A program made the position numbers and the translations under genes. Of a stretch of DNA of 35,579 bases, positions 1 through 10,300 are shown piece after piece (the stretch's first letter is position 1; each line of letters opens with the position of its first letter). The stretch is from NCBI RefSeq assembly GCF_937996225.1, contig NZ_CALKTC010000029.1, positions 1 through 35,579 of the forward strand, read 5' to 3'. The notes beneath the pieces are model-generated. The model was not told the origin of the DNA, made no database searches, and saw nothing but the letters and a program-made list of their open reading frames with translations. Source of the DNA: an uncultured Campylobacter sp. (lineage in GTDB: Bacteria > Campylobacterota > Campylobacteria > Campylobacterales > Campylobacteraceae).

Positions 1-3000
1 CACGAGCTGCATTTAATGCTACGCTGCCCTCGGTAGATTTTATATTTGAGATAGTGCCTATATAGGTGCTGCTTTGATCGCCGTAGGCTCTATTTAGGTT
101 TATCTCTTTACTTAGAGTTTTATGTACTATATCTCTGCCCGCGTTTAAGCTTACGCTGCGTCCTTGTATCAAAGAGGATGCGTTTATTATATCCTTTTTG
201 GCCGATATGCTTAGGGCGTTCGCGGCGATGATGGAGGCGGAGTTTAAATTTGATACGCTGCCCGCTTTGAGGCTCATATTAGAGCCCGCATAGATTATCC
301 CTTCGTTTCTAAGATCGCCGTTTACGCTTAGATCTATGCTGCCTCCTGCGTATATCAAAGAAGGTGCGGAGCCAAGTAGAGTGCCGTCATCTTCCTCCGA
401 AGAGTTCAAGGATGTCCTTTTTTTATCATAAAGCAAGCTTAGCTTATTGTGCATATATGAAAAATCCGGTATCAGCTCGCTATAAACGTAGAAGGTGTTA
501 TAAAATTTACTGCTTATAGGCGAAAAGAGATTGTTTATATAGCTAGGTCTAATGATATCTTGCATATCCGCTTCATTATTAAGGCTAGGCGCAAGATCGT
601 TTTTATTTAGATTTAAAGCGTTAGGATTACCGAGCCCCTTGCCTATTAGAGAGTAATCTATTTTAGAAAAAGCTTCCTTTATAAGAGTAGGAGCGTTACT
701 AGAGTTTATCTGCCCGTCCGAGTTTAAATTTGAAATATCCCCCGCATAGCCTTTTATATCTTTTTTAGCTCCTATTATGGAGATAATAGCAGGCTGGGAG
801 TAGTAGATATTCTTTTGGTCGCTATAGCCACCTTTACCGCCGTGGCTTTTATGTTTCCATCTATACTCCGCCTGGCTCGTTATACTATGATTTAGACTTA
901 AAGAGCGGTTGTTTAGGCTCTTTACATTTAAGAGCAGATCGTTATAGGCATAAATTACGCTCTTATCGTTATTTAGCTCATCTACGTTAAGATTGCTATC
1001 CTCTGCGGAGATTATATTGGAGCCCATAAATTTACTTAGGCTATCTTCAGTTATATACTCTTTATTGATGCTGTAGCTTATCTGCCTTAATCTCTCCTTC
1101 TTATGAGGCTTGCTTCTTTTTATGCCGAAGAGATTGTCTTTTAAGCTTAACGTTATAGCATCATATAGCCTAGTATCCTCCCCCGGAAGCCTAGTATTTT
1201 TATATAAACTTAATACGTATAGATTCATATCTTGCTCGCTAAGCTCCTCCATGATCTTAGCGTTTAGCTCGTCTGGGCTAATATTAGGATTTTGCTTAAG
1301 GATGCGCTCTTTTATCTCTGCCGCATTGACCTTTAAAGGGATGGCTACGCCGCTGCAACCCCAACCATCCCCATTGCAGGTAAAATCTATATTATAGCCG
1401 GTGCTTTGAACTCTCTTTACGGGCTCGTTAACCGAGCGGTTGTTTAGCTTTTTAGCACCGATATTAAGAGCGCCCCTTGCATATATCAAAGAGGAGGCGT
1501 TAGTTATCTCGTCAGCCTTGCCCTCCCCACCTCTTTCATTAAAAATATTTAAATTTCTTTGAGAGATGATGTTAGATAGCGCTTCGTTGCTAAGAAAGCT
1601 TGTATTTATAACTATATCCCCTCCGCTAAGTATATTGGACGCGTCTTGATTGAGGATATTTTTAGCGTTTAAAGCTATGCCGTTTTGCGCATAGATGAGA
1701 GCTTTTTTGTTGATTAGGCTTTCAGAGTTTGTTATCAGCTCGCCGCGCGCGATTAAAGAGCCTAAATTTAAAATTTGCTCCTTTGCTTTTAAAGCCAAAT
1801 TTCCAAGCGCCGCTATGATGCTTTCGTTTTTGATACCCTTTGCGTTTATGATCAGATCTTTATTGGAGATCAGCCTTTGCAAGGCGATGAAGCTTCCCTG
1901 TAAGTTCAAGTATATATCGCCGCTTGCGTAGATCCCTCCGTTATAGCTCAAATCGTCCTTTAGCCCCAGATATAAACTACCGTCCGAGTTTAGCTTACCT
2001 AAAGCGCTTAGACTATCTAAGCTTAAGGCAAGATCTCCTTTGGAGCTTATAAGTCCCTCTTCATTATTAAGAGCGCCTTTGTTTATGATTAAATTTCCTC
2101 CGCTTAGGATAGAGCCCTTAGAATTATCTATGCTGTCGTAGCCTAAAAGAACGCCTCCTAAGGAGATGATCTTTGAGCTTTCGTTGCGTAGATTGTTGCC
2201 GCGCAGGTTTAAACCCTCTTGCACTATAAAGGTAGAATCCGCGAGGTTATAAAAATTTGGAATTTCGGAATCCAGCGCCCTTAATACCATCAAGCTGTTA
2301 TCGTTTAAAAGGCTATCTTTTATATCCAAATAGCTTTCGTTTGAAAGTATCGCTCCGCCTATATTTGATATGTGCTCCGCGCTTATTACGCTAAGCTCGT
2401 TTTTGGAGGGAGGAATAACTCCCGCTTTGGAAGGGTCTTTGGTATCGTCCAAGCCCAGCTCATTTAGCCTTTCGCTCTTAGCTGCTCCCATTACGGCTCT
2501 ATCTTTGTTGCTTAGGCTTCTAGCCTCTATCTTTAAAGCGGAGCTTGAGCTTATGGTGCCTTTTATATTATCTAGTCTATCCGCTTTTAGCTTTAGAGTA
2601 TTGGCCTGTATATTTCCTCTGTTTTCTACCGAGGAGCCTTTTATATTAAGGTCGGAGGCTGAAATTTTAGAGCCCTTTTGGTTGGAGATGGTCTTTGAGC
2701 TGATTTGAGTCTGTCCGTTGGAGCCTAACTTTCCTTCATTTATTAGATCTCCGTTAGCGTCTATCTTTAAAGAGCTGTCCGCCAAGATAGCCCCTTTATT
2801 ATTTATGCCCGCTCCATCTTTAGTAGATATTATATTTATCTTGCCCGCGTACATTCCTCCTAGGGCTGAGGAGTCTATGGATACGCCCTTAGGATGCGAT
2901 CCCCCTTCTTGCTCGATTTTCAGATTATCCTGCCTCAATCCGGAGTTTGTATTTTTTAAAGATACCTTACCGTCCGTCGCTACTACGTTTATCTCGTTTG

Positions 3001-3703
3001 CGTAAATTTTACCCTCCAGCTTTAGGCTATTAGATATTACGTTTAGATAATCTCCGTTATCGTTTAGGCCGTCCGCTCCTATATTTATAGAGCCGTCCTT
3101 GCTTATGTTTAGAGATTTAAGATGTCCGTTTTCATAGGTGGGTTTAGCGGTACTTAACGTAGTGGAGGAGGAATTTATTATGGTAGCGCCGTTTACATTG
3201 ATACCACTAGGATTGGCGATGATAAGATCGGCTTTTCTGCCCGCTATCTCTATATTACCCTGTAAATTTGAAGGAAGAGGCGAGTTTACCTGATTGATTA
3301 TAAGCTTGGCTTCGCCGCGATTGAGTCTCGGATTTGGCGGTATATAGCCCGCCGTTTTACTTATGGCTCCGCCTTGAGAGTTATTAAATACGGTGCCCTC
3401 TTTAGGGGTGTTAAATTTAGAGTATTCGTTGATAGAAACCCCTCTATCGTTAGGAGAGGCTATATCTATCTGAGTGGCGGGAGCATTCGGAGTTTGAGAT
3501 ACCGAAGCTCTATGATTTACCGCAGCGGAGTTATCGGGTATTATCTCGCAATATGAAAAACAAGGAGCCAGCAAACCAATAAGTAAAAGAGCGGCAAGGC
3601 GCTTGCTTACTTGGGTAAAGACGCCGAAATATTCTTTTGTATCAGTAGAAGCGCCAAGTCGCCCCGAGCCATTAAAAATAGAGCTTAAACATAAAATTTG
3701 CAT
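1..3703 (-). CDS. TpsA-type filamentous haemagglutinin / adhesin, 3' end outside window (partial)
   Basis: Secreted exoprotein of a two-partner secretion system, exported by the Sec route and then through the TpsB pore encoded just upstream. From the ATG at 3703 the frame stays open for 1234 codons to the window edge, and a strong Shine-Dalgarno (GGAGG, about 3712-3716) precedes the start. Residues 1-50 form an extended signal sequence with a hydrophobic core near residues 36-48. The TPS secretion domain follows: NEYSKFNTPKEGTVFNNS begins at residue 93, GEAKLIINQV near 131, AGRKADLIIANPSGI ends at 169. The rest is a long run of short beta-helix-like units with recurring SLIYA and NNEG words, typical of haemagglutinin repeats. 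Residues in the 760-800 range carry an unusual Cys-containing insertion (DFTCNGDGWGCSG). The C-terminus is not visible, so adhesin and CdiA-like contact toxin cannot be told apart. The gene is more AT-rich than the housekeeping genes to the right, which may mean acquisition. Confidence 0.9.
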   Translation of the reverse strand, partial: MQILCLSSIFNGSGRLGASTDTKEYFGVFTQVSKRLAALLLIGLLAPCFSYCEIIPDNSAAVNHRASVSQTPNAPATQIDIASPNDRGVSINEYSKFNTPKEGTVFNNSQGGAISKTAGYIPPNPRLNRGEAKLIINQVNSPLPSNLQGNIEIAGRKADLIIANPSGINVNGATIINSSSTTLSTAKPTYENGHLKSLNISKDGSINIGADGLNDNGDYLNVISNSLKLEGKIYANEINVVATDGKVSLKNTNSGLRQDNLKIEQEGGSHPKGVSIDSSALGGMYAGKINIISTKDGAGINNKGAILADSSLKIDANGDLINEGKLGSNGQTQISSKTISNQKGSKISASDLNIKGSSVENRGNIQANTLKLKADRLDNIKGTISSSSALKIEARSLSNKDRAVMGAAKSERLNELGLDDTKDPSKAGVIPPSKNELSVISAEHISNIGGAILSNESYLDIKDSLLNDNSLMVLRALDSEIPNFYNLADSTFIVQEGLNLRGNNLRNESSKIISLGGVLLGYDSIDNSKGSILSGGNLIINKGALNNEEGLISSKGDLALSLDSLSALGKLNSDGSLYLGLKDDLSYNGGIYASGDIYLNLQGSFIALQRLISNKDLIINAKGIKNESIIAALGNLALKAKEQILNLGSLIARGELITNSESLINKKALIYAQNGIALNAKNILNQDASNILSGGDIVINTSFLSNEALSNIISQRNLNIFNERGGEGKADEITNASSLIYARGALNIGAKKLNNRSVNEPVKRVQSTGYNIDFTCNGDGWGCSGVAIPLKVNAAEIKERILKQNPNISPDELNAKIMEELSEQDMNLYVLSLYKNTRLPGEDTRLYDAITLSLKDNLFGIKRSKPHKKERLRQISYSINKEYITEDSLSKFMGSNIISAEDSNLNVDELNNDKSVIYAYNDLLLNVKSLNNRSLSLNHSITSQAEYRWKHKSHGGKGGYSDQKNIYYSQPAIISIIGAKKDIKGYAGDISNLNSDGQINSSNAPTLIKEAFSKIDYSLIGKGLGNPNALNLNKNDLAPSLNNEADMQDIIRPSYINNLFSPISSKFYNTFYVYSELIPDFSYMHNKLSLLYDKKRTSLNSSEEDDGTLLGSAPSLIYAGGSIDLSVNGDLRNEGIIYAGSNMSLKAGSVSNLNSASIIAANALSISAKKDIINASSLIQGRSVSLNAGRDIVHKTLSKEINLNRAYGDQSSTYIGTISNIKSTEGSVALNAAR

Positions 3704-3973
3704 ACTTATATCCTCCGTTTGCGATGGTTTTATATCTTAAATTTCTTAAAGACTTTCTTAAAAAAATAGTAAATTTCAAATATTTTATTTAAAATTTGTT
3801 TGAATTTATTTTAGGGCTCGATTTGGGCGCAGGACCGCTATTTCTCGGCTCTTGGCATAGTATATCTGTGCTAAAAATAGTTAGCTAAATTTAGCAAGTA
3901 TATATCGTATTCGTTTATATTAAACGCTGCAAGAAGCGCCGATAAAATTTCGCTAAATTTTTAAAAGACAAAT

Positions 3974-6025
3974 TTAAAAGTCGTAACTTAGAGAGAAATT
4001 TAAAGCAGGGTTATGCGTTTTAAAATTTTCCGGTTTGCTGATAGGAAAAGCAGCCAAAAGATCATAGCCAAAAGAGCCCGAGATATTTCCTCTAAGGCCT
4101 ACGCCCCCGCCGCTAAGCATTTCGCCCTCTGCTGGATAATCTTTTCCCTTAGAGCTAAGCTTGCCGACATCAAAGGCTAGGTAAACGCCGTTGTTTTTAA
4201 AATACTTATATTCCAAGGTATTTCTTATATAAAAACCGCTATCTCCAAGCAGGCTCATCTGAGAGTCAAATCCTCTAACACTATAGTATCCGCCGATATT
4301 TAGCCTATCTATGGGGCTAAGATGAGTACTGGCTCTTCTTGCGTAAAGTTCCAACTCGTAGCTTAAGGGGATAGCAGAGGATCTGGTTTTAAAATTTAAC
4401 GCGGCGTTTATCAAATGGTACCTTGAGCTCCCGCCGCCGAATTCCTCATCGGGCGCTCTTAGGGCGTTAAACGCCCCCGTGGATTTTAGGTACGAAAGTA
4501 TCATCTCTACTGAAGAGTTATCAAAAAATACCTTGGATTTTAGCCCCGCCTCATAGCCGCCTTCACGCTTTCTTTGGTTGCTAAGCTCATAATCTTGTAT
4601 ATAGTTTTTATACTTTTTTTGCCAAATTCTAAAAAACAGAGAATTTTTGGAGTTTTGATTTCTAAAATATACGTAGTTAAGATCCAAATTTCTTCTAACG
4701 CTACTTCCGCTATAGGTATAAAGCTCATACGCTCCCGGCACTATTTGATCGTAGGTGTATCTGTTCTGCCAAAATGATAGAGAGAAGTATCCGAAAGGTA
4801 TACTAAAGCCTGCGTAGTAATTAGCCGATCTGCCGCTTTTGCTATCATCCCCTAAAGATTTTTTATCTCCTCTTAAAAAATTTCTACCGTAAGAAGCAAA
4901 TACGCTCTCGTTTAATCCGAGTAAATTTAAGCCGTAAAGCATAACCGCGCCTTGGTATTTGCCGCTAGATTTGGAGCCCAGATTATCCGCGCTTAGTCTA
5001 AGCAGCAGAGGCAAGCTTTGCTGTTTAGAAATATTGATATCGGAATAGCCCTGCTTTGCAGAAGGGCTTAAGCTTATCTCCGCCTCGCTTCTTGAAGCGG
5101 CATTGAAATTTTCCATAGCCTGCTCCAGATCTCTTAAATTTAAAATCTCCCCCCTCTTATCGCCGCCGAATGCGGTAAAGATACTTCTTTGGTTCTTAGC
5201 TTCAGAGCCGGGCTCAAGTGAAATTTCGCCTATACGTCCGGGATGCAGAGCCAAAAGAAGGGTGCCTGTAGAGATGTTTTGCTGGGGGATAGAAACGGAG
5301 GTAGTAATAAAGCCTGCGGATATGATTTTATTGTTATACGCTCTTGCCAGAGCTAAAATTTCATCGCCTCCCAAACAGTCGCCGCTTTTAAATTTAAGCC
5401 CTTTTAGGGTTGAGTTTAAAATTCTTTCAAACCCCGGCGGAACTGAATGATCGGAATTGAAGGTAGGGTTGATGGACTTAGCGGGAGTTTTTACTTTCGC
5501 GCGCCTCAAGTTTTCATCATTCGGCTTAAAGGTAAGAGCACCCGAGCCGGCACCGTCTTTGGGGTTGATGGCGGAAGTTTTTAGATCATCTTCGTTTTTA
5601 GATTTGTAGTCCGATTCGTTAAATTTAGAATCCATGCTACTTTTCTGCTCATCTTGCGCTTCTGCGTTAATAAGTTTGATCTCATAAATTTTAAAGCAAA
5701 TTCCTGCTTTCTTGGGCTCCGCGGTTACGCTTGAAGCGGAAGATTGCTCGCTGCGTATCGTTATAAAGGGATCCTTTGCGCCTTGCCTAATTGATCTTAT
5801 TCTTTGCTCTTCGGAATTTATAGCACCAGAAATATCGGCAGGAGTGGCCATAATCGCTTTAGGAGCTAAGCTTAAACCTATAAAGATAGAAGCTAGAATA
5901 AGCTTGAGCTTGACGCCGCGGGGTTGCAAAGTGGCTCCTTTAAATTTACTATCGTCGAGATAGAATAATGGTTTTTGATCAAACATCGATTGCGCCCATT
6001 TTTTACGATCGGAATATTGCCGCAA
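3974..6025 (-). CDS. TpsB outer-membrane transporter (ShlB/FhaC/HecB family)
   Basis: Omp85-superfamily barrel that carries the downstream TpsA protein across the outer membrane. The 683-residue frame opens with TTG at 6025 (AAGG about 7 nt upstream, and an in-frame TAA just before). An ATG at 5986 (residue 14) is the alternative start. A hydrophobic signal core lies at residues 39-57, ending near AIMA. The POTRA region begins at CFKIYEIKL (residue 110) and resumes at SGDCLGGDEILALARAYNNK (from 214), then SAGFITTSVSIPQQNISTG, the classic TpsB pattern. The barrel carries the VRGF motif of loop 6 (583-586) and ends in a C-terminal Phe after LNFSLSYD, as expected for Bam recognition. Odd: the two POTRA cysteines (110 and 217) are about 107 residues apart, with a charged low-complexity stretch between them. 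A 270-nt AT-rich gap separates it from tpsA, so co-transcription is likely, but an extra promoter in the gap is possible. Confidence 0.93.
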   Translation of the reverse strand: MRQYSDRKKWAQSMFDQKPLFYLDDSKFKGATLQPRGVKLKLILASIFIGLSLAPKAIMATPADISGAINSEEQRIRSIRQGAKDPFITIRSEQSSASSVTAEPKKAGICFKIYEIKLINAEAQDEQKSSMDSKFNESDYKSKNEDDLKTSAINPKDGAGSGALTFKPNDENLRRAKVKTPAKSINPTFNSDHSVPPGFERILNSTLKGLKFKSGDCLGGDEILALARAYNNKIISAGFITTSVSIPQQNISTGTLLLALHPGRIGEISLEPGSEAKNQRSIFTAFGGDKRGEILNLRDLEQAMENFNAASRSEAEISLSPSAKQGYSDINISKQQSLPLLLRLSADNLGSKSSGKYQGAVMLYGLNLLGLNESVFASYGRNFLRGDKKSLGDDSKSGRSANYYAGFSIPFGYFSLSFWQNRYTYDQIVPGAYELYTYSGSSVRRNLDLNYVYFRNQNSKNSLFFRIWQKKYKNYIQDYELSNQRKREGGYEAGLKSKVFFDNSSVEMILSYLKSTGAFNALRAPDEEFGGGSSRYHLINAALNFKTRSSAIPLSYELELYARRASTHLSPIDRLNIGGYYSVRGFDSQMSLLGDSGFYIRNTLEYKYFKNNGVYLAFDVGKLSSKGKDYPAEGEMLSGGGVGLRGNISGSFGYDLLAAFPISKPENFKTHNPALNFSLSYDF

Positions 6026-6704
6026 AAGAAAACCTTATAGCTTGGGCATAACAAAAGCATCTATTGGCTATATTCGCTTTTTATAAGCCTTAATCTTCCA
6101 CTAGAGGCTATCGATTAAAGCTGGTAATGATACACTAATTTTTTAAATTTTCGGGCAAGGTTTCTTGGATTTGGGTATCAATTGAAATTTTAAATTTTAT
6201 CACATCCGAAATCTTGATCTTCTTATAAAACCCCTCCATAAAGTCTAATTCAAAAAATAAACGCTTATCCTCTCATAATCCCCTGCCCCTCATACCCTTC
6301 AAAACATCCATATATCAGATTTTACCATTCTATATCACCAAGCCTTTTCTATAAGAAACGACGGCATTTCTGAAAAAATAATAGAGCCTCGTGAGAACAA
6401 CGAGTTCTCGGAAAAAGCAATGAAGCTTCCTACCATTTTTTATTCTCCCATTATAATAGGAGCGGTAATCTTTAAATTTACCACAAAATCTATTGCAAAG
6501 GAGCGGATGTGCATTATGAAAATTTTAAAAGCGAAGCGCAATAAAAAAAGAGCGAACAATGTGTCTAGATGACTTTATCGGGGTCTTATTTTAAAAGCCG
6601 GATCGTCTTTAATCTTAGAAAAAACCTTCATAACTGCTTATACTTTAAAATTTAATATAGTTTCATAGGACAAATTATAAAAGTTTCCAAAGAGTTTAAC
6701 AAGC

Positions 6705-6749
6705 TTAAGAGCTACTATACATTTTTTAATATATAGTAGTTTCTCTTAA
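6705..6749. repeat. 45-nt inverted repeat (bulged hairpin)
   Basis: TTAAGAG (6705-6711) plus CTACTATA (6712-6719) is mirrored by TATAGTAG (6732-6739) and CTCTTAA (6743-6749). This gives 15 base pairs, a 12-nt loop and a 3-nt TTT bulge (6740-6742). It is not followed by a clear T-run on either strand, so it is not a standard terminator. It sits about 120 nt past the 3' end of tRNA-Arg. Confidence 0.6.
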
Positions 6750-6804
6750 ACTACCTGTATAATCTAGCGTTTTTAGCATTTGAAATTTTTTTGAAAAAAT
6801 TTGA

Positions 6805-6827
6805 AAAAGCCGTAAAACAGGGCTTTT
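6805..6827 (-). terminator. Rho-independent terminator after tRNA-Arg
   Basis: The stem AAAAGCC (6805-6811) pairs with GGCTTTT (6821-6827) around a 9-nt loop. On the minus strand it is followed by a T-rich run (TTTTTCAAATTTTTTC). It lies about 45 nt beyond the tRNA 3' end and would end the kinase / response regulator / tRNA transcript. Confidence 0.65.
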
Positions 6828-6869
6828 AAAAAAATCAAAAAACTAAAATTAGGGGGAAAATTTTATAGA

Positions 6870-6946
6870 TGGTGTCCCCGACAGGATTCGAACCTGTGGC
6901 CTCAAAATTAGGAATTTTGCGCTCTATCCTACTGAGCTACGAGGAC
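6870..6946 (-). tRNA. tRNA-Arg (anticodon CCU)
   Basis: A 77-nt cloverleaf on the minus strand. The acceptor stem is GTCCTCG with CGGGGAC (one T-G pair). The D-arm reads GCTC-AGTAGGATA-GAGC. The anticodon stem CAAAA/TTTTG encloses the loop TTCCTAA, so the anticodon is CCT. The T-arm is ACAGG-TTCGAAT-CCTGT. The discriminator is A and CCA is encoded. It reads AGG codons. It starts 13 nt after the stop codon of the response regulator, so it probably depends at least partly on that transcript. Confidence 0.96.
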
Positions 6947-6959
6947 AGAAATCGGCAAT

Positions 6960-7340
6960 TTAATCGCCGATAATATTCATAACATCGTCTAGTTTTTTGT
7001 GAAGATCTTTGTCGTTGATGGGCTTTGTCATAAAGTCATAAGCACCTTTATTTAAAGCCTCTCGTTTAGCGGTCTCGTCCGTCGTAAGGACAATGACGGG
7101 GATATGAGCTATACTTTCTCTAGCGTGAAGATTATCTAAAAATTCCAGCCCATTCATCACAGGCATTACAATATCCAATAAAATCAAATCAACGGGCTGA
7201 ACTTCGAGTACGGCAAGGGCGTCCAAGCCGTTTTTGGCTTGGAGTATGGTTTGGAATTTACCATATTTTTTTAGCATAACTTCAAGTAACTTTAAATTTA
7301 TAGCGTCGTCATCAACCGTTAAAACTTTCAAATCTCTCAT
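6960..7340 (-). CDS. Single-domain CheY-like response regulator
   Basis: A 126-residue stand-alone receiver domain with no output domain. The acidic pocket is DDD at residues 10-12. The phosphoacceptor is Asp56 in LLDIVMPVMNG, the switch Thr is at 86/87 and the conserved Lys is at 106 in TKPI. The gene starts 14 nt after the stop of the large hybrid kinase and ends 13 nt before tRNA-Arg. Co-transcription with the kinase suggests it is a phosphotransfer partner of that kinase. It could also act in chemotaxis-like signalling, but no chemotaxis genes lie nearby and the host may lack flagella. Output is therefore probably by protein-protein contact. The family call is certain; the pathway is inferred from position. 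Confidence 0.93.
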   Translation of the reverse strand: MRDLKVLTVDDDAINLKLLEVMLKKYGKFQTILQAKNGLDALAVLEVQPVDLILLDIVMPVMNGLEFLDNLHARESIAHIPVIVLTTDETAKREALNKGAYDFMTKPINDKDLHKKLDDVMNIIGD

Positions 7341-7354
7341 TTAAAACCTCATCC

Positions 7355-10300
7355 TTATATATATTTTTGTGCGAGTTTCTCAAGACCCGACTTGGTGATA
7401 TTGTAACTAGCGACTTCGCTAAATAGTGGATTTTCATCGTTGTCGTTAGAAAACAGAACTAACTTGGTCGCAGATGCTTTTCGGCGTAAGCTCTCTAACG
7501 CCGCTAAGTCTAGTCCTGCTAGCTTTTTATCAATCAAAACAAGCTTATAGCTGCCCGTAGCCGCCATAGAAATAAGCTGGTCGAAATTGCCCGCAATTTC
7601 TACGTCTTTATACTGGTGTTTTAATATGCTGGCAAAAATTTTACTTTCCATAATGTTTGCCTTACATATAAGTATATCTTTTGTCGGCACGCGCGCACCC
7701 TTAGCTCTCACTGCGTCATCGGAAACTATGCTTTTTTTAGGAACCAGCTTCATTATCGTCTTTGGCACTTTGACAGTTTTAATGACCGTCTTAGGCACCT
7801 GGCGTTTGACAAGCTTTTTAACCAGCTTCTTTGTAGTTCCACCGGCAGGCGCTGCATCAGATCGTTTATCACCGATAAAATTATCTAGCATTTGGGCTAA
7901 GATATCCTTTTTGATCGGCTTGGTGCAGTATTCGTCAAGTCCTGCTGCCATAAATTTCTCTCTATCGCCCTTTAGCGCATTGGCAGTAACAGCCACGATC
8001 GGGATGTGGCGGAGATTATTCTCGTGTTCGTATTGCTTGATCTGCTTTGTAGATTCGATACCGTCCATAACAGGCATCGAAATATCCATAAATATGAGAT
8101 CATAGTCGTTATTAGCTTTTCTGGCTTCCAGCGCCAAAAGTCCGTTTTCGACTATCGTTAAATTCATATTAAAGCTATTTAGTGTATGCTTCATAAGCTT
8201 TTGGTTGATCTCATTATCCTCCGCAATAAGGATTTTGGCGTTATATTTTCTATTGACCAAAGGTACATTTTCATCGGCAGGATTTCTCTCTACCGGCACT
8301 TCAACCTCTTCTTCGACTTCGACATCCTCTTCAACCATAATGGTTTCTTCCTGCTGCTCGTCTTCGTATACGGTGACGGGTACCTCGACCATCTCCTCTT
8401 CCTCAGGCTGCGGGATAACTACCGGTTCGACTTTTACGCTAACAGGCTCAATCTCGGGCTCTTCGACATGGACTTTTTGGGTAGCAGGCTCCACCTTCGG
8501 AATATCTACAGGCTCCGGCTCAATACTTGGCTCTTCGGCAGGAATATTTTGAGCTGCCGGTTCTACTACTGGCGTTACCGGTTCAGACTCGATATTTGAA
8601 ACCTCTTCAAATTTTGGCTCTATAGGTTTTAGTTCAGGCTCAATTGCTACCGGCTCTGGCTCAACAGCGATAGGTTCTGATTCAATTATCTTTTTAGTTG
8701 GAATTTCAGGTTCTGAAAGTTTAACATTTGAAATTTCATCCTCATGAGCAGAAACACTTGAAGTATCAGGCTTCGAAGCTTTAGCGATAGGAATTTCAGG
8801 CTCGGTTTTAATGGCTACAGGAATTTCTTCTTCTACGCTTGGAATTTTAATCTTTTCGGCAAGCTCTTGCACCTTGGCACTCGGTTTGATATCCAAAAGA
8901 TCGATATCTATATCAGGAATTTCAATCTCAGCCTTAGGCGTCTCAACCTTAGCCTTTGGAATTTCTACTTTCGCAGGCTCAGCTTTTACTTCTTCCTCTT
9001 TTTTGATCTTAGGAAGCTCTATTTCGATATCGGAAAGATCGATGCTAGGAGTTTCGGCTTTAGGAGCCTGAGTCTGCGTCGCATGTGTTTTGAGCCCCAC
9101 AAAATCATCAGGAATTTCCAAAGATATAGGCTCATCGATATCGGTCTGGGCATCCTTTGTGCTTGAAGGCTCTACTTTTGGCTTTTCTGCGCGTGGAATT
9201 ACTATTTCAGGAATATCAACATTAATCTTTGGCGATTCAGGCTCTATCTTTTCAATCTTAATATCACTCATAGGCTCGATATCTATAGGCTTAATGACCG
9301 GCTCTTCTGCTTTAGAAGCTTCTTTTTTGAGCTCTTGAGCGATACTAGGCTTACTAACAGTTTCCTCTTTATGCGTAGAATGAACTTCTGTATCATGCGT
9401 ACGCCTTCTGCTTTGCAAGATAGCGCGTAGCTCGTCTGCCGACGAAGTAGTAGCATGTCGTAATTCATCGAGCTTGTTGATGATAGGTCTTTCTTTTACT
9501 ATCGGCTCTTCCATAATCATTTCATCAGCGACGATAGGCTTTTCTACCTCGGCATCCAGCTTAATCTCATGCGTCTGTGGAGCAAAATCCGATCTACTTA
9601 GAGCAATTCCGGATTTTGAAATTTTATCTAGCGTCTTAACGAATTTAGTTAAGTTAAAAGGCTCTGTAAGGGTAAAAATTTTGGAATTTGAAATACTAAT
9701 ACTTTGAAGCTCTTTTGGCTTAAGAGTTAAGATCGTAGGCATACTCAATATATCGCTAACCTCGCCGTAATTCTTAAATCTAGTGATAAGGGCGTCATAT
9801 TTGTTATTATTTTGCGCTGAGCGGAACTGCGCGTTCGTATTAAATATCGAAATTTTACCGCCTAGCTTGCTGATATAATTCTTAACGATATCGTTATACA
9901 TCGTATCGGCGCTATCGGCTAAAAGCGCAAAATTTAACCCTTTGATGCTTTCAAATACTGCGTCCGCATCGGTCTTTTGTGTCTCTTTGAAAGCAAGGGT
10001 GAAATAAAATCTAGTACCCTTTCCTACAGTAGATTTGACCTGAAGCTTACCGCCCATCATCGCTACGTATTTCGACGAAATCGTAAGTCCAAGACCTGTT
10101 CCACCATATTTGCGTGTGATCGTAGAGTCGGCCTGAGAGAAGGCGTTAAATACATTTGCGAGCTTGTCTTCAGAAATTCCAATGCCGGTATCTTCTACGC
10201 TAAACGTTACGATCGCCTCTCCCGGAGCTTTGCTAGGCTCCCTTAAAATTTCAACTACGATAGTGCCGTGCTCAGGCGTAAATTTAACAGCATTTGACAT

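Larger units (their letters stand above)
6026..6869. other. AT-rich intergenic spacer between tpsB and tRNA-Arg
   Basis: No convincing gene. The stretch is clearly AT-rich and lies upstream of tpsB, so it should hold the promoter of the TPS operon, which I could not place with confidence. It contains a 45-nt dyad at 6705-6749, a small hairpin GAGAAC/GTTCTC at 6393-6409, and a terminator at 6805-6827 for the genes to the right. One 21-codon frame (6507-6572, plus strand) has AAAGGAG before an ATG and encodes a very basic peptide; it is too short to call. No tRNA 3'-end duplication that could serve as an attachment site was seen. Confidence 0.5.

Noticed and set aside
3884..3895. 12-bp palindrome GCTAAATTTAGC between tpsB and tpsA
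   Set aside because: Built around the very common AAATTT word of this genome, so little can be concluded.
6507..6572. 21-codon basic ORF with AAAGGAG upstream
   Set aside because: Too short to separate from chance. No conservation evidence is available in the window.
8186..9338. Long plus-strand frames opposite the kinase linker
   Set aside because: They are antisense products of the Glu/Pro/Val-rich repeats and show Ser/Thr/Gly runs or aromatic runs without any RBS or family pattern.
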